64,000 nt of DNA from Haemophilus sp. (GCA_019423025.1 JAHZCD010000004.1:87264-151263), one strand, 5' to 3'. Shown: positions 34,773 to 44,536, numbered from the stretch's first letter. A program made the numbers and translations. Notes: generated from the letters alone by a model not told the origin.

Positions 34773-35534
34773 TTAGTGAGAAAGGGGAGTTACTTCATTA
34801 AGTAAGGTATTAAGTAAACTTTGATTGTCCGCACCAGCGGAAACCACCACATTATGCCAACCTTGTTGTACTGCGACATCCGCAATGCGTTGGCTTACCG
34901 TAACTAAACAGCAATTTTTTAGCCAATTTTGTTCATTTTCAGGTACAAATTCAATTAACGCCTGCAAAATTTCAAGGCTTGTTACTACAAGGGTTTGTAC
35001 ACCAGAACGAATACAAATACTGGTTTGCTCTTCGTTATTATAACTAATCGGTGTGCGTTGATAACATTCGACTGTATCAACAGTTGCACCGCGTAGTATG
35101 GCTTGTTCGCGCAGTAATTCTCGTCCGCCGTTGCCACGTAAAATTAACAAGTTTTTATCGGTTAATTCTGCCATTTGCGGTAAATTTAGCACGCCTTCGG
35201 TATTTTCCGACGTGATTGGATAACGAACAGTACATTCAGTTTGACAGGAAAAATGCTGTGCCGTTCTATGTCCAACTGTAAAGTATTGTAAATCTTGACG
35301 CCAGTTAAAGCCAATGTCCTTCAGGGTTTTATCCGCAAAATCGACCGCACTTTTGGAAACCAAAAACACATAATCACCACTTTTTAGCTGATTAAGTTTC
35401 ATCGGTAATTGTGCCAACTCAGCCCCCGCTTCAATAGAAAACAAAGGTAAGTGCAGGGCAACCACACCGGCTTGATTCAGCTGGTCAACTAGGGCTTTTC
35501 CTCGTTCATCAGGGCGAGTGACTAGTACGGCCAT
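34773..35534 (-). CDS. hemD: Uroporphyrinogen-III synthase
   Basis: HemD closes hydroxymethylbilane into uroporphyrinogen III, inverting ring D. It is a 253-residue two-domain protein. The family is poorly conserved, but MAVLVTRPDERG at the start, VFLVSKSAVDFA near residue 55 and LILRGNGGRELL near 128 are diagnostic. It follows hemC by 9 bp. Confidence 0.93.
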   Translation of the reverse strand: MAVLVTRPDERGKALVDQLNQAGVVALHLPLFSIEAGAELAQLPMKLNQLKSGDYVFLVSKSAVDFADKTLKDIGFNWRQDLQYFTVGHRTAQHFSCQTECTVRYPITSENTEGVLNLPQMAELTDKNLLILRGNGGRELLREQAILRGATVDTVECYQRTPISYNNEEQTSICIRSGVQTLVVTSLEILQALIEFVPENEQNWLKNCCLVTVSQRIADVAVQQGWHNVVVSAGADNQSLLNTLLNEVTPLSH

Positions 35535-35543
35535 GGTGATTTC

Positions 35544-36476
35544 CTATGCTGAATAAATCTTCGCCAGAATCTTATCTGCGCCTTGTGCTAGAAGTTGTTC
35601 TGCAATGCTCACGCCTAATGCTTCGGCGTTTTCAACCGCACTTTTACCTTCTGTACGAATAATCGCGGAACCATCGGTTTCCCCGACAAGTGCACGCAGG
35701 AACACTTCGCCATTTTGCTCAATGGCATAGCCACCGATTGGTACTTGGCAGCCGCCTTGTAAGCGGGTATTCATTGCACGCTCAGCCAAAACACAAGTCG
35801 TCGTGGTTGCATCCGAAAGTGGAGCAAGCAATGCTTTCACTTCTTCGTCATCAACACGACATTCAATACCCACTGCACCTTGTCCAGCTGCAGGTAAAGA
35901 TTGTTCTACTTCAATAAATGAGGCGATGCGTTCTGCTAGTCCTAAACGAATTAAGCCAGCTGAGGCCAAAATAATGGCATCGTATTCGCCATTGTCTAAT
36001 TTACTTAATCGGGTGCCCACATTGCCACGTAAAGAACGGATATCAAGATCAGGGCGTAATTGTTTTAGTTGGCATTGACGACGTAAGCTTGAGGTTCCAA
36101 CGATAGCACCTTGTGGTAATTCATCTAATGAACGGTATGTATTAGACACGAAAGCATCGCGTGGATCTTCACGTTTACAGATCACACTTAACCCTAAACC
36201 TTCCGGAAATTCCATCGGCACATCTTTCATTGAATGGACGGCAATATCGGCACGTTTTTCAAGTAAAGCATTTTCTAACTCTTTAACAAATAAGCCTTTT
36301 CCACCAATTTTAGCCAAAGGGGAATCCAGGATGACATCGCCTTTTGTCACCATCGGAACTAATTCAACAGAAAGCGTTGGATGAAATTTCTCTAATTGTT
36401 CTTTTACAAAATTCGCTTGCCAAAGGGCTAAAGGGCTTTGACGAGTCGCTATTTTTAAGGTTTTAAGTACTGCCAT
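35544..36476 (-). CDS. hemC: Porphobilinogen deaminase (hydroxymethylbilane synthase)
   Basis: HemC joins four porphobilinogen molecules into hydroxymethylbilane in heme synthesis. The 310 residues include [10 protein letters not shown] near 13, [10 protein letters not shown] near 80, [11 protein letters not shown] near 130 and the dipyrromethane-cofactor cysteine in [10 protein letters not shown] near 240. It heads hemCDXY and is divergent from cyaA, the arrangement seen in E. coli. Confidence 0.96.
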   Translation of the reverse strand: MAVLKTLKIATRQSPLALWQANFVKEQLEKFHPTLSVELVPMVTKGDVILDSPLAKIGGKGLFVKELENALLEKRADIAVHSMKDVPMEFPEGLGLSVICKREDPRDAFVSNTYRSLDELPQGAIVGTSSLRRQCQLKQLRPDLDIRSLRGNVGTRLSKLDNGEYDAIILASAGLIRLGLAERIASFIEVEQSLPAAGQGAVGIECRVDDEEVKALLAPLSDATTTTCVLAERAMNTRLQGGCQVPIGGYAIEQNGEVFLRALVGETDGSAIIRTEGKSAVENAEALGVSIAEQLLAQGADKILAKIYSA

Positions 36477-36551
36477 AAATACCGCTGATTTTAAATAGAA
36501 ATATGCCCTATGCTACCATTTTTAGGGCAAAAAGTCAGATCATTTAAATTT

Positions 36552-36580
36552 TTGATTTCTGATGAGCTAAGTGGTACAGT
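36552..36580 (+). promoter_or_regulatory. Possible cyaA promoter
   Basis: TTGATT at 36552-36557 and TACAGT at 36575-36580 are 17 bp apart, each matching its consensus at 4 of 6 positions. It lies 33 bp before the start codon. Confidence 0.4.
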
Positions 36581-36612
36581 AATATCAGTTATATGGTCAT
36601 AGGTAGGAAGCC

Positions 36613-39117
36613 TTGAAATACGATCTCACTCAAGCCCGAAAATGTATCGAAACTCTAGATAAACGTCGTTTTGATCGTGCATTATTGGGCTCTGGTGATG
36701 CATTCCGACACATTGTCTCTTTGGTGCCGCTGTTGTTGCATCTTAATCATCCAGCTCTGCCGGGTTATGTGGAAGATGCCCCTGCAGGCATTGCCGATTT
36801 TATCCTTTCTAATTATCAGCAAAATTTTCTCTCAAAAGAACATCCTGAGCTTATTGAATACGTGCAAAGTGCGGTCAATTCTGATGCTGTTTTCGCACCG
36901 ATCTTAGGTATCTATGTGATGGGCAGTTTTGGCTCCATTAGCCAAACCTCAGCTTCGGATTTGGATATTTGGATCTGCCATCAAGATGATTTATCTGAAC
37001 AAGATCAGCAGCGCTTAGCGGAAAAAACGAAGAAAATCAGCCTATGGGCATCCACATTTCATGTGGAAATGCATTTTTATTTGATGACGCAAAAACGCTT
37101 CCGTAATGAACGTTATTCCGATCCACTAACTAAAGAAAACAGTGGTTCAGCTCAATATATGTTGCTGTTGGAAGAATTTTATCGCTCCGCTGTACGTCTT
37201 GCTGGCAAGCCATTATTGTGGCTCCACTTGTGGGTGGAAGATGAAAAACAATATGAGGCCGAAGTTGCTCGTTTAGTCGCGGCTGGTGAGCTTAATTTAA
37301 ATGATTGGGTGGATTTCGGTGGATTAGGGCAATTCTCAGCCAGTGAATATTTTGGTGCAAGCTTATGGCAACTTTATAAAGGTATTGATTCACCTTATAA
37401 ATCGGTGATGAAAATCTTGTTGTTGGAAACCTATGCCCAAGAATACCCAAATGCCCATTTAATTGCTCGTCAATTTAAAGAAGATTTACTTTCCGGTCGT
37501 AGTACCGCTGCACATCATTTTGACCCTTATATCGCGATTTTAGAGAGAATTAGTCAATATTTGACCGCACATTCAGAATTTAAGCGTCTTGATTTCGTAC
37601 GTTCTTGTTTTTATGTGAAAGCCACAGAAGACTTTGCGTTATATCACGCATCAAACTGGCGTATTTCTTATATGAAAATGATGGCTCAAGAATGGGGCTG
37701 GTCAAAAGAGCGCATTGAAGAGTTGGATCAGCGCCCAAATTGGAAAATCAAACGGGTGAAAGAAAGTCACAATAATTTGGTGAATTTCTTGATGATGAGT
37801 TATCGAAATCTGGTGGATTTTGCACGCAAACATAAAATTAATTCTAGTGTGATTCCACAAGATATTACGGTACTTTCTCGCAAACTTTATACTGCCTTTG
37901 AAGAATTACCGGGTAAAATTACGTTACTAAACTCACAAATTTCCTATAACTTAACAGAAGAACACCTCACGTTCATCGAAGTTCACGGCAATAAGCGCTT
38001 TAAAGATGGTTGGTATATGGTAAATCAGCCGCCACACCACATTATGTTCTCGAAAGAACGTGTGATTGAATACGGCGAAAGTTTAAATAAAGTGGTTGCG
38101 TGGGCTTATTTTAATCGCTTGTTGACGGCTGAAACCCATTTGCACTTAATTAGCCAAAATATCGACCAACTTACTTTACGTAATTTTGTGGCTGATTTGC
38201 GGTTATTTTTTCCGCATACAAATAGCCAAGTTCCGACAAATGAGGCACTTTCTTCGCAGTGCGAAATCCGTGATTTGTTTATTGCGGTGAATTTGGTGAA
38301 TGACCCAACAGCGCAAGTCGAAGAGCTTAAATCAAATATTTCGCCAAGTGATTTATTCAGTTTTGGTCAGTTAGAACAGAGTTTGGTAGGAAGCATTGAT
38401 TTCACTTACCGTAATGTGTGGAATGAAATTCGAACCTTACATTTTGAAGGGCAGAATGCGATTTTGCTTGCCTTAAAAGTGCTTTCTAATAAAATTGATC
38501 AAGGTGTGAATCAGCCTCGTTCTATACAGGTTTTCTGTTACAGTAAACACTACAACCGCACATTGCGAAACTTAGTGAGCGTACTTGTAAATCGTTGTAT
38601 CAGTATTCAATTAGGGGATAGCCGCCCAACAACTCATTCTCGTCTGCGGGTAGCGGGGAAAAACTGGCAATTCTTTTTTGAAGAAAAAGGGATCAGCTTG
38701 CAACCTATTGAAGGCGGAAAAGAAAGTGCGGACAATTTTGAAGACGTTTTACCAACCCAGTTGGAAGAGAAAGAGATTATCCCAGAAGCACGTCGGTATC
38801 CACCTGAAATTGATTTGTTTGCCAGTGAAGGTTTTTTACAATTCTTCTTTGAAGATAATGCCGATAATAGCTTTAACGTCTATTTGTTAGATGAGAAGAA
38901 CCGTCTCGAAATTTATCGTCAATGTGAAGGTTCGAAAGATGATAAAGTACGCGAAATAAATCGTATTTATCAATCGCTTGGCTCAAATGATTGTGAAAAT
39001 CCATATAAAATGGTGCAACGGAATTTTAATTACCCGCAATTTTATCAATTGCACTCAACTGAAAGCGGCATGCGTATTATGCCGTTCAAATTTAAAAGCA
39101 AAAGGACTTGCGAATAG
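36613..39117 (+). CDS. cyaA: Class I adenylate cyclase
   Basis: CyaA makes cAMP, the ligand of CRP, which in Haemophilus also controls competence. The 834 residues include an N-terminal nucleotidyltransferase catalytic domain with MGSFGS at 103-108 and SDLDIW at 115-120, whose aspartates bind metal. A regulatory C-terminal half extends to the end. The start codon is TTG, preceded by AGGAAG; no better ATG is in frame nearby, and E. coli cyaA also uses TTG. It is divergent from hemC. Confidence 0.95.
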   Translation: MKYDLTQARKCIETLDKRRFDRALLGSGDAFRHIVSLVPLLLHLNHPALPGYVEDAPAGIADFILSNYQQNFLSKEHPELIEYVQSAVNSDAVFAPILGIYVMGSFGSISQTSASDLDIWICHQDDLSEQDQQRLAEKTKKISLWASTFHVEMHFYLMTQKRFRNERYSDPLTKENSGSAQYMLLLEEFYRSAVRLAGKPLLWLHLWVEDEKQYEAEVARLVAAGELNLNDWVDFGGLGQFSASEYFGASLWQLYKGIDSPYKSVMKILLLETYAQEYPNAHLIARQFKEDLLSGRSTAAHHFDPYIAILERISQYLTAHSEFKRLDFVRSCFYVKATEDFALYHASNWRISYMKMMAQEWGWSKERIEELDQRPNWKIKRVKESHNNLVNFLMMSYRNLVDFARKHKINSSVIPQDITVLSRKLYTAFEELPGKITLLNSQISYNLTEEHLTFIEVHGNKRFKDGWYMVNQPPHHIMFSKERVIEYGESLNKVVAWAYFNRLLTAETHLHLISQNIDQLTLRNFVADLRLFFPHTNSQVPTNEALSSQCEIRDLFIAVNLVNDPTAQVEELKSNISPSDLFSFGQLEQSLVGSIDFTYRNVWNEIRTLHFEGQNAILLALKVLSNKIDQGVNQPRSIQVFCYSKHYNRTLRNLVSVLVNRCISIQLGDSRPTTHSRLRVAGKNWQFFFEEKGISLQPIEGGKESADNFEDVLPTQLEEKEIIPEARRYPPEIDLFASEGFLQFFFEDNADNSFNVYLLDEKNRLEIYRQCEGSKDDKVREINRIYQSLGSNDCENPYKMVQRNFNYPQFYQLHSTESGMRIMPFKFKSKRTCE

Positions 39118-39138
39118 CGACATCAAAACAAGCATTGT

Positions 39139-39200
39139 TTGAGATAAATCAAGTTTATCTGCAAATATGCATTGGAAGATGGGCAAAATCCCGATAGAAT
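39139..39200 (+). promoter_or_regulatory. FNR box and promoter of narP
   Basis: TTGAG-N4-ATCAA at 39139-39152 matches the FNR consensus at 9 of 10 positions. TTGGAA at 39172-39177 and TAGAAT at 39195-39200 are 17 bp apart. The expected start near 39207 puts the box centre at about -61.5, the class I activator position. Confidence 0.65.
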
Positions 39201-39295
39201 CCCTCGGTCAAAAATCTATTGAGAAGTAATCTAAGGCAGTGGATGTTTTGCCTTCAGGTAATAGAATGGTGTCCGCTTATCTCTTGGAGAAAATT

Positions 39296-39925
39296 ATGCA
39301 AGAAAAGTTAAAAGTATTAATTATCGACGATCATCCATTAATGCGTCGTGGTATCAAACAATTAGTTGAATTAGAAGAGAATTTTGAAGTTGTCGCTGAT
39401 GTAGGAAGCGGTACAGAAGGCATTTCCATTGCGATTCAAGAATCGCCCGATTTAATCATTTTAGATCTTAATATGAAAGGCCTTTCAGGTTTAGATACTC
39501 TTAAAGGCTTGCGTGCAGAAGGTGTTGATGCGCGAATTTTGATCTTAACCGTGTCTGATGCGAAAAATGATATTTTCACTCTCATCGATGCGGGTGCTGA
39601 TGGCTATTTATTGAAAGATACTGAGCCAGATGTGCTACTTGAGCAAATTAAACGTATTGCACAAGGTGAAGTGATTTTAAGTGATTCGATTAAAAATCTT
39701 CTTTTAGAACGCAAACATACTGTTGATCCAATGGATTCACTCACCGATCGTGAAATGGATGTATTACGTTTAATCGCAACAGGTTTATCTAATAAACAAA
39801 TTGCGGGCCAACTTTTCATTTCTGAAGAAACGGTTAAAGTGCACATTCGTAACTTACTTCGTAAACTTAACGTTCACTCACGCGTTGCCGCAACTGTCTT
39901 GTTCTTTGAACGAAATGGTCGATAG
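39296..39925 (+). CDS. narP: Nitrate/nitrite response regulator NarP
   Basis: NarP is the response regulator that, with the sensor NarQ, adjusts anaerobic respiration to nitrate and nitrite. The 209 residues hold a receiver domain (1-120; DD at 12-13, phosphorylated Asp in LIILDLNMKG, Lys in LLKDTEP) and a LuxR-type HTH (145-205, LTDREMDVLRLIATGLSNK). TTGGAGAAAATT supports the ATG at 39296 over an in-frame start at 39239. The nearby FNR box suggests it is induced without oxygen. Confidence 0.93.
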   Translation: MQEKLKVLIIDDHPLMRRGIKQLVELEENFEVVADVGSGTEGISIAIQESPDLIILDLNMKGLSGLDTLKGLRAEGVDARILILTVSDAKNDIFTLIDAGADGYLLKDTEPDVLLEQIKRIAQGEVILSDSIKNLLLERKHTVDPMDSLTDREMDVLRLIATGLSNKQIAGQLFISEETVKVHIRNLLRKLNVHSRVAATVLFFERNGR

Positions 39926-39942
39926 GCAAATTTCAAACGATA

Positions 39943-39973
39943 AAAAAGAGCGGTTTTTTTAACCGCTCTTTTT
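39943..39973. terminator. Bidirectional terminator between narP and yibQ
   Basis: AAAAAGAGCGGTT at 39943-39955 pairs with AACCGCTCTTTTT at 39961-39973 around a TTTTT loop. It serves both convergent genes. Confidence 0.8.
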
Positions 39974-39974
39974 G

Positions 39975-40817
39975 TTACCTCGGCACGCCCCGTAATAAAG
40001 GGATTGGCTCAAACGGTGCAACTGAAGTTGGCGCAGGAATATCATTAAAAATTAAGATAAATGGTTTAGGTGGCAAGATTTTTTCATTTCGCCACAAGCT
40101 TCCCATACCCACCAATTGAATATCATCGGGTAAATTTTTTATTCCCGATTTTAATACGGCTACGGTATTTGGACGAGGGTGTCCAATAGCAATAGCCGTG
40201 CCATGTTTACGTGCATATTGGATTGCATTTTGAAATTGGCGTTGAACATCCGCCAAATTATCACTGTCATCTAAAAACACATGGCGATCTAATACACGTA
40301 TGCCTTGTTCTTTTGCTATTTTTCCCGCAACTGATTTTCCGATAGTACGGCTATCTAAAAAAAATAAATGCTGCTCGCGAAGTGCGGTCATTAAATAAGT
40401 CATTAATGTGGCATCGGCCGTGGCTGCACTGCCCATATGATTATTCATTCCTATAGCGTTTGGCACAATAGATTTAGCTTTTTTTACTCGCTCATTCACT
40501 TGCGCTTCGGACAAGCCTAAAGTCAAACCACCTTCCTCAATTTTAATATTGCTGACCGGTTGCATCGGCATATGAATAAGAATATCGTGATTTTGCGCTT
40601 TCGCTTGCTGATTGCGAATTTTGGCATAGGGTGCAGCAGGAATGATGGCGACAGAGATTTCTTTTGGCATCGCTAAAATTTCTGCATCTTCTTTCGGATG
40701 ATAGCCAATGTCATCAATCACAATGGCTAACTTGCCTTGTGCAAAAGTAAATGCAGAGAAAAGTGCGGTTGAAAAAATAATCGTATTTTTGACCGCACTT
40801 TGAAAGAACCTTGCCAT
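39975..40817 (-). CDS. yibQ: Divergent polysaccharide deacetylase YibQ
   Basis: This periplasmic protein of the divergent polysaccharide deacetylase family (DUF610) has 280 residues. A signal peptide covers residues 1-26, with two uptake sequences in its coding region. The catalytic-barrel motifs are LAIVIDDIGYH near 31, IHMPMQP near 80, NNHMGS near 125 and the late IAIGHPRPNT near 215. It overlaps the envC stop by one base, an arrangement typical of gamma-proteobacteria. The substrate is not established; peptidoglycan-related chemistry is likely. Confidence 0.9.
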   Translation of the reverse strand: MARFFQSAVKNTIIFSTALFSAFTFAQGKLAIVIDDIGYHPKEDAEILAMPKEISVAIIPAAPYAKIRNQQAKAQNHDILIHMPMQPVSNIKIEEGGLTLGLSEAQVNERVKKAKSIVPNAIGMNNHMGSAATADATLMTYLMTALREQHLFFLDSRTIGKSVAGKIAKEQGIRVLDRHVFLDDSDNLADVQRQFQNAIQYARKHGTAIAIGHPRPNTVAVLKSGIKNLPDDIQLVGMGSLWRNEKILPPKPFILIFNDIPAPTSVAPFEPIPLLRGVPR

Positions 40818-42049
40818 TATTTAATCCACCCAGCCGGATTCACAGGCACTCCTTTACGGCTAATTCCAAAGTAAAGCGCCGGTTTTGAGAGCTCACCCGT
40901 ATTACCCACTTGTGCGATGGTTTGTCCTGCAGACACGAGCTGACCTTGTTTCACAAATACCGCTTGGTTGAAACCATACAAACTCAAGTCGCTGTCACCG
41001 TGCTTCACAATCACCATATAACCATAGCCATTAAGATGACCCGCTAGAATGACACGACCACTTGCAATGGCTTTTACCGCGGTACCTGTTGGTGCACCGA
41101 TAACCATACCTTTCCAGCGCACTTCACCCGCTTGGATTGAACCAAAGGAATACAACGTCGGGCCGGAAACCGGGCGACTGTATTGACGAGCTGCCGTACC
41201 TAAACCACTGGTGCTATTAATCAACTTACGTTCTTGATCAGTTGGTTGATAAGGTTTTGAGGTCCGTTTTTCTTCCTCTTGTTTTTTCTGAGCAAGAGCT
41301 TCACGCTCACGTTGTTCTTGTTGGCGAGCGGCTTGTTCAGCACGTTGAATTTCTTGGCGAAGGGCATTTTCGTTAGCTTTCAACGTTTCCAGTTTGTTCT
41401 GATCTTTCGTTAAGTTTTTGTTGAGTTCATTTAACGTAGATTGGCGTTCTTGTTGCGCTTTTTGTAATTCTTGTTGTTGTTTCTTTTGCGTAGAAAGTTG
41501 ATCGCGATGATTTTTTTGTTGCCCTGAAATCGCTTCACGTTGTTTCGCTAAATTCTCTTGTGTCGCTTTCAGATTGTTAATCATATCAATGCGAACTTGG
41601 TTTAAATGCTGATAATACACTTTCATGCGTTCCGCTTTTTTCGCATCTTCTGAAAGCATTCTTTCCAAGGTAGAAGGATTTACGCCTGAGCGATAAATGG
41701 CATCTATTTGTTGGGCGAGCTTCGCTTTTTGCACGCGCTCTTGCTTTTCTAATTGCTTGATTTGCTTTTCGGTTTCCGCCATTTGCTTGCGGATTTCTTT
41801 TAAGCTTAATTCTGTTTCACGTAATTCACCGACAACGCTATTAATTTTGCTTTCTTGATCTTTAAGACTAGCTTGGAGTTTAGCTTGTGCGCGTTTTTGC
41901 TCGGCGATCTTCGATTCTTGTTGTTTAATTTGTTTTTGAATTTGATTGAGATCGTTGCCTTGCGCGAAAGATGAAAAGCCAAGCAGACCGCAAGCAAAAA
42001 GAGCGGTCAGTTTTGATAAGATTTTTTTTCTACAATTGCTTTGCTGCAT
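40817..42049 (-). CDS. envC: Murein hydrolase activator EnvC
   Basis: EnvC is a periplasmic activator of the amidases that split the septum during cell division. It has a signal peptide (1-29), a long coiled coil (about 35-255) that binds FtsEX, and a C-terminal LytM domain (290-410). The LytM domain is degenerate: the metal-binding histidine pattern of active M23 peptidases is missing at LYFGISRKG, as expected for an activator. The length is 410 residues. Confidence 0.93.
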   Translation of the reverse strand: MQQSNCRKKILSKLTALFACGLLGFSSFAQGNDLNQIQKQIKQQESKIAEQKRAQAKLQASLKDQESKINSVVGELRETELSLKEIRKQMAETEKQIKQLEKQERVQKAKLAQQIDAIYRSGVNPSTLERMLSEDAKKAERMKVYYQHLNQVRIDMINNLKATQENLAKQREAISGQQKNHRDQLSTQKKQQQELQKAQQERQSTLNELNKNLTKDQNKLETLKANENALRQEIQRAEQAARQQEQREREALAQKKQEEEKRTSKPYQPTDQERKLINSTSGLGTAARQYSRPVSGPTLYSFGSIQAGEVRWKGMVIGAPTGTAVKAIASGRVILAGHLNGYGYMVIVKHGDSDLSLYGFNQAVFVKQGQLVSAGQTIAQVGNTGELSKPALYFGISRKGVPVNPAGWIK

Positions 42050-42188
42050 ACATCTAAACTTGAGAGAAATTAAGGGACGAATAAAGCTTAAATACTAGCA
42101 TTATTTTTGAGTGGCTAAAAGTTTACAGACGATTTTTTGCGAAAGATCAGTAAATGCCGCCTTTTTACTTTTAAACATAACGATTTTT

Positions 42189-42197
42189 TGCTATAAC
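42189..42197 (+). promoter_or_regulatory. Extended -10 promoter element of gpmA
   Basis: TGC directly followed by TATAAC forms an extended -10 element 40 bp before the start codon; the -35 is weak. Confidence 0.45.
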
Positions 42198-42236
42198 AGA
42201 GCCATTCATTTTTTTATTAATACTTAGGAGATCCTT

Positions 42237-42920
42237 ATGGAATTAGTATTCATTCGTCACGGTTTCAGTGAGTGGAACGCAAAAAATTTATTCACCGGTT
42301 GGCGTGATGTGAATTTAACCGAGCGCGGTGTAGAAGAAGCAAAAGCGGCTGGTAGAAAATTGTTCGAGAAAGGCTATGAGTTCGATATCGCCTTTACCTC
42401 TGTTTTAACTCGTGCAATCAAAACCTGTAACATCGTGTTAGAAGAATCTCACCAATTATGGATTCCTCAAGTGAAAAACTGGCGTTTAAATGAGCGTCAC
42501 TACGGTGCATTACAAGGCTTAGATAAAAAAGAAACCGCAGAACAATACGGTGACGAACAAGTTCATATCTGGCGTCGTTCTTATGATATTTCTCCTCCAG
42601 ATTTAGATCCAAAAGATCCAAACTCTGCACATAACGACCGTCGTTATGCAAACATCCCATCTGATGTGGTACCAAACGCAGAAAACTTAAAATTAACCTT
42701 AGAACGTGCATTACCATTCTGGGAAGATCAAATTGCACCTGCAATGCTTTCTGGTAAACGTGTTTTAGTGGTGGCACATGGTAACTCACTTCGTGCATTA
42801 GCAAAACACATCATCGGTATTTCTGATGCGGAAATTATGGATTTTGAAATCCCAACCGGTCAACCGTTAGTGTTAAAACTTGACGATAAATTAAACTACG
42901 TAGAACACTACTATCTTTAA
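42237..42920 (+). CDS. gpmA: 2,3-bisphosphoglycerate-dependent phosphoglycerate mutase
   Basis: GpmA interconverts 3- and 2-phosphoglycerate in glycolysis and gluconeogenesis. The catalytic phospho-histidine is in [10 protein letters not shown] (His8), the second histidine in [11 protein letters not shown] near residue 180, and [12 protein letters not shown] lies near 85. The 227 residues are the usual length. TAGGAGATCC precedes the ATG. Codon use is strongly biased, as in highly expressed genes. Confidence 0.97.
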   Translation: MELVFIRHGFSEWNAKNLFTGWRDVNLTERGVEEAKAAGRKLFEKGYEFDIAFTSVLTRAIKTCNIVLEESHQLWIPQVKNWRLNERHYGALQGLDKKETAEQYGDEQVHIWRRSYDISPPDLDPKDPNSAHNDRRYANIPSDVVPNAENLKLTLERALPFWEDQIAPAMLSGKRVLVVAHGNSLRALAKHIIGISDAEIMDFEIPTGQPLVLKLDDKLNYVEHYYL

Positions 42921-42935
42921 TTTATAAATGATTTC

Positions 42936-42966
42936 AAAGTGCGGTTAATTTTGACCGCACTTTTTG
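42936..42966 (+). terminator. Terminator after gpmA from paired uptake sequences
   Basis: AAAGTGCGGT at 42936-42945 pairs with ACCGCACTTT at 42954-42963, followed by TT. Confidence 0.7.
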
Positions 42967-42983
42967 TTTAAGGAGAATAAAGG

Positions 42984-43793
42984 ATGAAAAAATTACTCGC
43001 AGTGATTTTTGCCTTGTTACCTGCTTTGGCCTTTGCAGCATCGCCAAATCATACGGCAAAATCAACTCAAACCCAGTCAGTGAAAACAGCAGTTAAAAAA
43101 GTGGAAGCCAAGAAAGCCACTACGCCTAAAACCGTAGCTAAAACAGCGAAAAAGAAAGCCGATGCCCAAAAAGCAGAAGCGAAAAAGCCAGCTAAAATTG
43201 TCGAAGCGAAAAAAGCGATAACGAAAAAAGAAAAAATAAAAAATAAAACGACAAATAAAGCCGATAAAGCAGAGCCGACAAAAACGAAAGGCAAACAGCC
43301 AGTAGAAAAAGCTAAGCAAACGGCAGTAAAAGACAAAAAGACGGCAGCGAAAAGCAAGCAAAGTACCGTTAAAGAATCCGCTAAACCTGAAAAGGTGATT
43401 GCTAAAAAAACACCCGCGGTTAAAACCGAAGTGAAGAAAGCGGAACCAAAAGCTGTTGAAAAAGTGACTGAAAAGAAAGTCGATACTGTCGCACAAAAAA
43501 CAGCGAGTATGGTGACAAAATCCGTCGTCGTACCAAGATGTAACGATTCAAAAGTTTTTGCGGTATTATCTGATGCCTTCAAAAAACAAGGTGCTGCGAC
43601 TAACACCCAAATGACAGTGAAACAAATCACGCAAGCCCGTGAAACGCAATCTTATCCACAACAAGGCATTCGCAGCTGTAATGCGATAGTGGAAACCAAC
43701 GGCGTTAAATATGTCACCGATTACAGCATTATCTTGAATGATAAAGGCTTCTTCGTGCAAGTTGAAAACGCACAACCCGCTCAACGTTTCTAA
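42984..43793 (+). CDS. Exported lysine/alanine-rich protein with a small C-terminal domain
   Basis: I do not recognise a named family. The 269 residues begin with a signal peptide (1-19, AFA cleavage). Residues 22-175 are a low-complexity, highly basic region of Lys, Ala, Thr, Val and Glu with AKK and KKA repeats, resembling histone H1 tails. Residues 180-269 form a compact domain with two cysteines (Cys186, Cys232) that may make a disulfide in the periplasm. The basic tail could bind peptidoglycan, LPS or DNA; this is inference. AAGGAG precedes the ATG. It is convergent with rluE. Confidence 0.85.
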   Translation: MKKLLAVIFALLPALAFAASPNHTAKSTQTQSVKTAVKKVEAKKATTPKTVAKTAKKKADAQKAEAKKPAKIVEAKKAITKKEKIKNKTTNKADKAEPTKTKGKQPVEKAKQTAVKDKKTAAKSKQSTVKESAKPEKVIAKKTPAVKTEVKKAEPKAVEKVTEKKVDTVAQKTASMVTKSVVVPRCNDSKVFAVLSDAFKKQGAATNTQMTVKQITQARETQSYPQQGIRSCNAIVETNGVKYVTDYSIILNDKGFFVQVENAQPAQRF

Positions 43794-43795
43794 TC

Positions 43796-44482
43796 TTAAT
43801 GTGCGTTGTTCAAATGAAGTTGTTTGAATAACGCACGCATTTCTTCTTCATTCAAACAGCGATATTCACCATTACTTAATCCATCAAGTGTTAAATGGCT
43901 CATTTGATAACGGATAAGTCGTAATGTCGGAAAGCCGATATGTGCCGTCATTCTACGCACTTGTCGATTACGCCCTTCACTAATTTTGATTTCCAACCAG
44001 CTCGTCGGAATATTTTGGCGTTCACGAATAGGCGGATTCCGAGGCCAGAGAAAATCCGGTTCTGAAATCAACCGCACTTTTGCCAGCTTCGTCATCCCAT
44101 CTTTCAATTCAACACCTTGACGAAGCTTGTCTAAGTCTGCCTCCTCAGGAATCCCTTCCACTTGCACAAAATACGTTTTTTCTGTTTTAAACTTTGGATC
44201 TGCCAAACGATGTTGCACTTCGCCATTATTCGTTAAAATCAGCAGCCCTTCACTATCACGATCCAATCGTCCTGCCGCGTACACATTAGGAATAGCAATA
44301 AAATCTTTTAATGTAGCTCGGCCATTTTCATCAGTAAATTGGGTCAGTACATCAAAAGGTTTATTAAATAAAACAACGATTGTTTGTTCTAATGTAAGTG
44401 GCTTTGCTTTTGGCTTAAATGAACGAGTAGGTTTTGCCGTTCGTTTGGTTGTAAATGAGCGAGAAGGGAAAGGTTTCGACAT
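43796..44482 (-). CDS. rluE: 23S rRNA pseudouridine(2457) synthase RluE
   Basis: RluE makes pseudouridine in 23S rRNA (position 2457 in E. coli numbering). It is an RsuA-family enzyme of 228 residues with a basic N-terminal tail and no S4 domain. The catalytic aspartate is in [17 protein letters not shown] near residue 95; the family motifs [11 protein letters not shown] and [12 protein letters not shown] follow. The absence of the S4 domain favours RluE over RluB or RsuA. Confidence 0.9.
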   Translation of the reverse strand: MSKPFPSRSFTTKRTAKPTRSFKPKAKPLTLEQTIVVLFNKPFDVLTQFTDENGRATLKDFIAIPNVYAAGRLDRDSEGLLILTNNGEVQHRLADPKFKTEKTYFVQVEGIPEEADLDKLRQGVELKDGMTKLAKVRLISEPDFLWPRNPPIRERQNIPTSWLEIKISEGRNRQVRRMTAHIGFPTLRLIRYQMSHLTLDGLSNGEYRCLNEEEMRALFKQLHLNNAH

Positions 44483-44504
44483 ATTATTTGTTCAGTAAAA
44501 AGAG

Positions 44505-44532
44505 AAAAAAGGCGGATTTTACTCCGCCCTTT
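44505..44532 (-). terminator. Terminator after the autotransporter gene
   Basis: GGCGGA at 44511-44516 pairs with TCCGCC at 44523-44528, and the A-run at 44505-44510 supplies the minus-strand T-run. Confidence 0.75.
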
Positions 44533-44536
44533 TATA

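Noticed and set aside
43067..43630. Two long antisense frames opposite the lysine-rich gene
   Set aside because: They are Phe-rich products of reading AAA/GCA repeats backwards, have no ribosome binding site and mirror the real gene.
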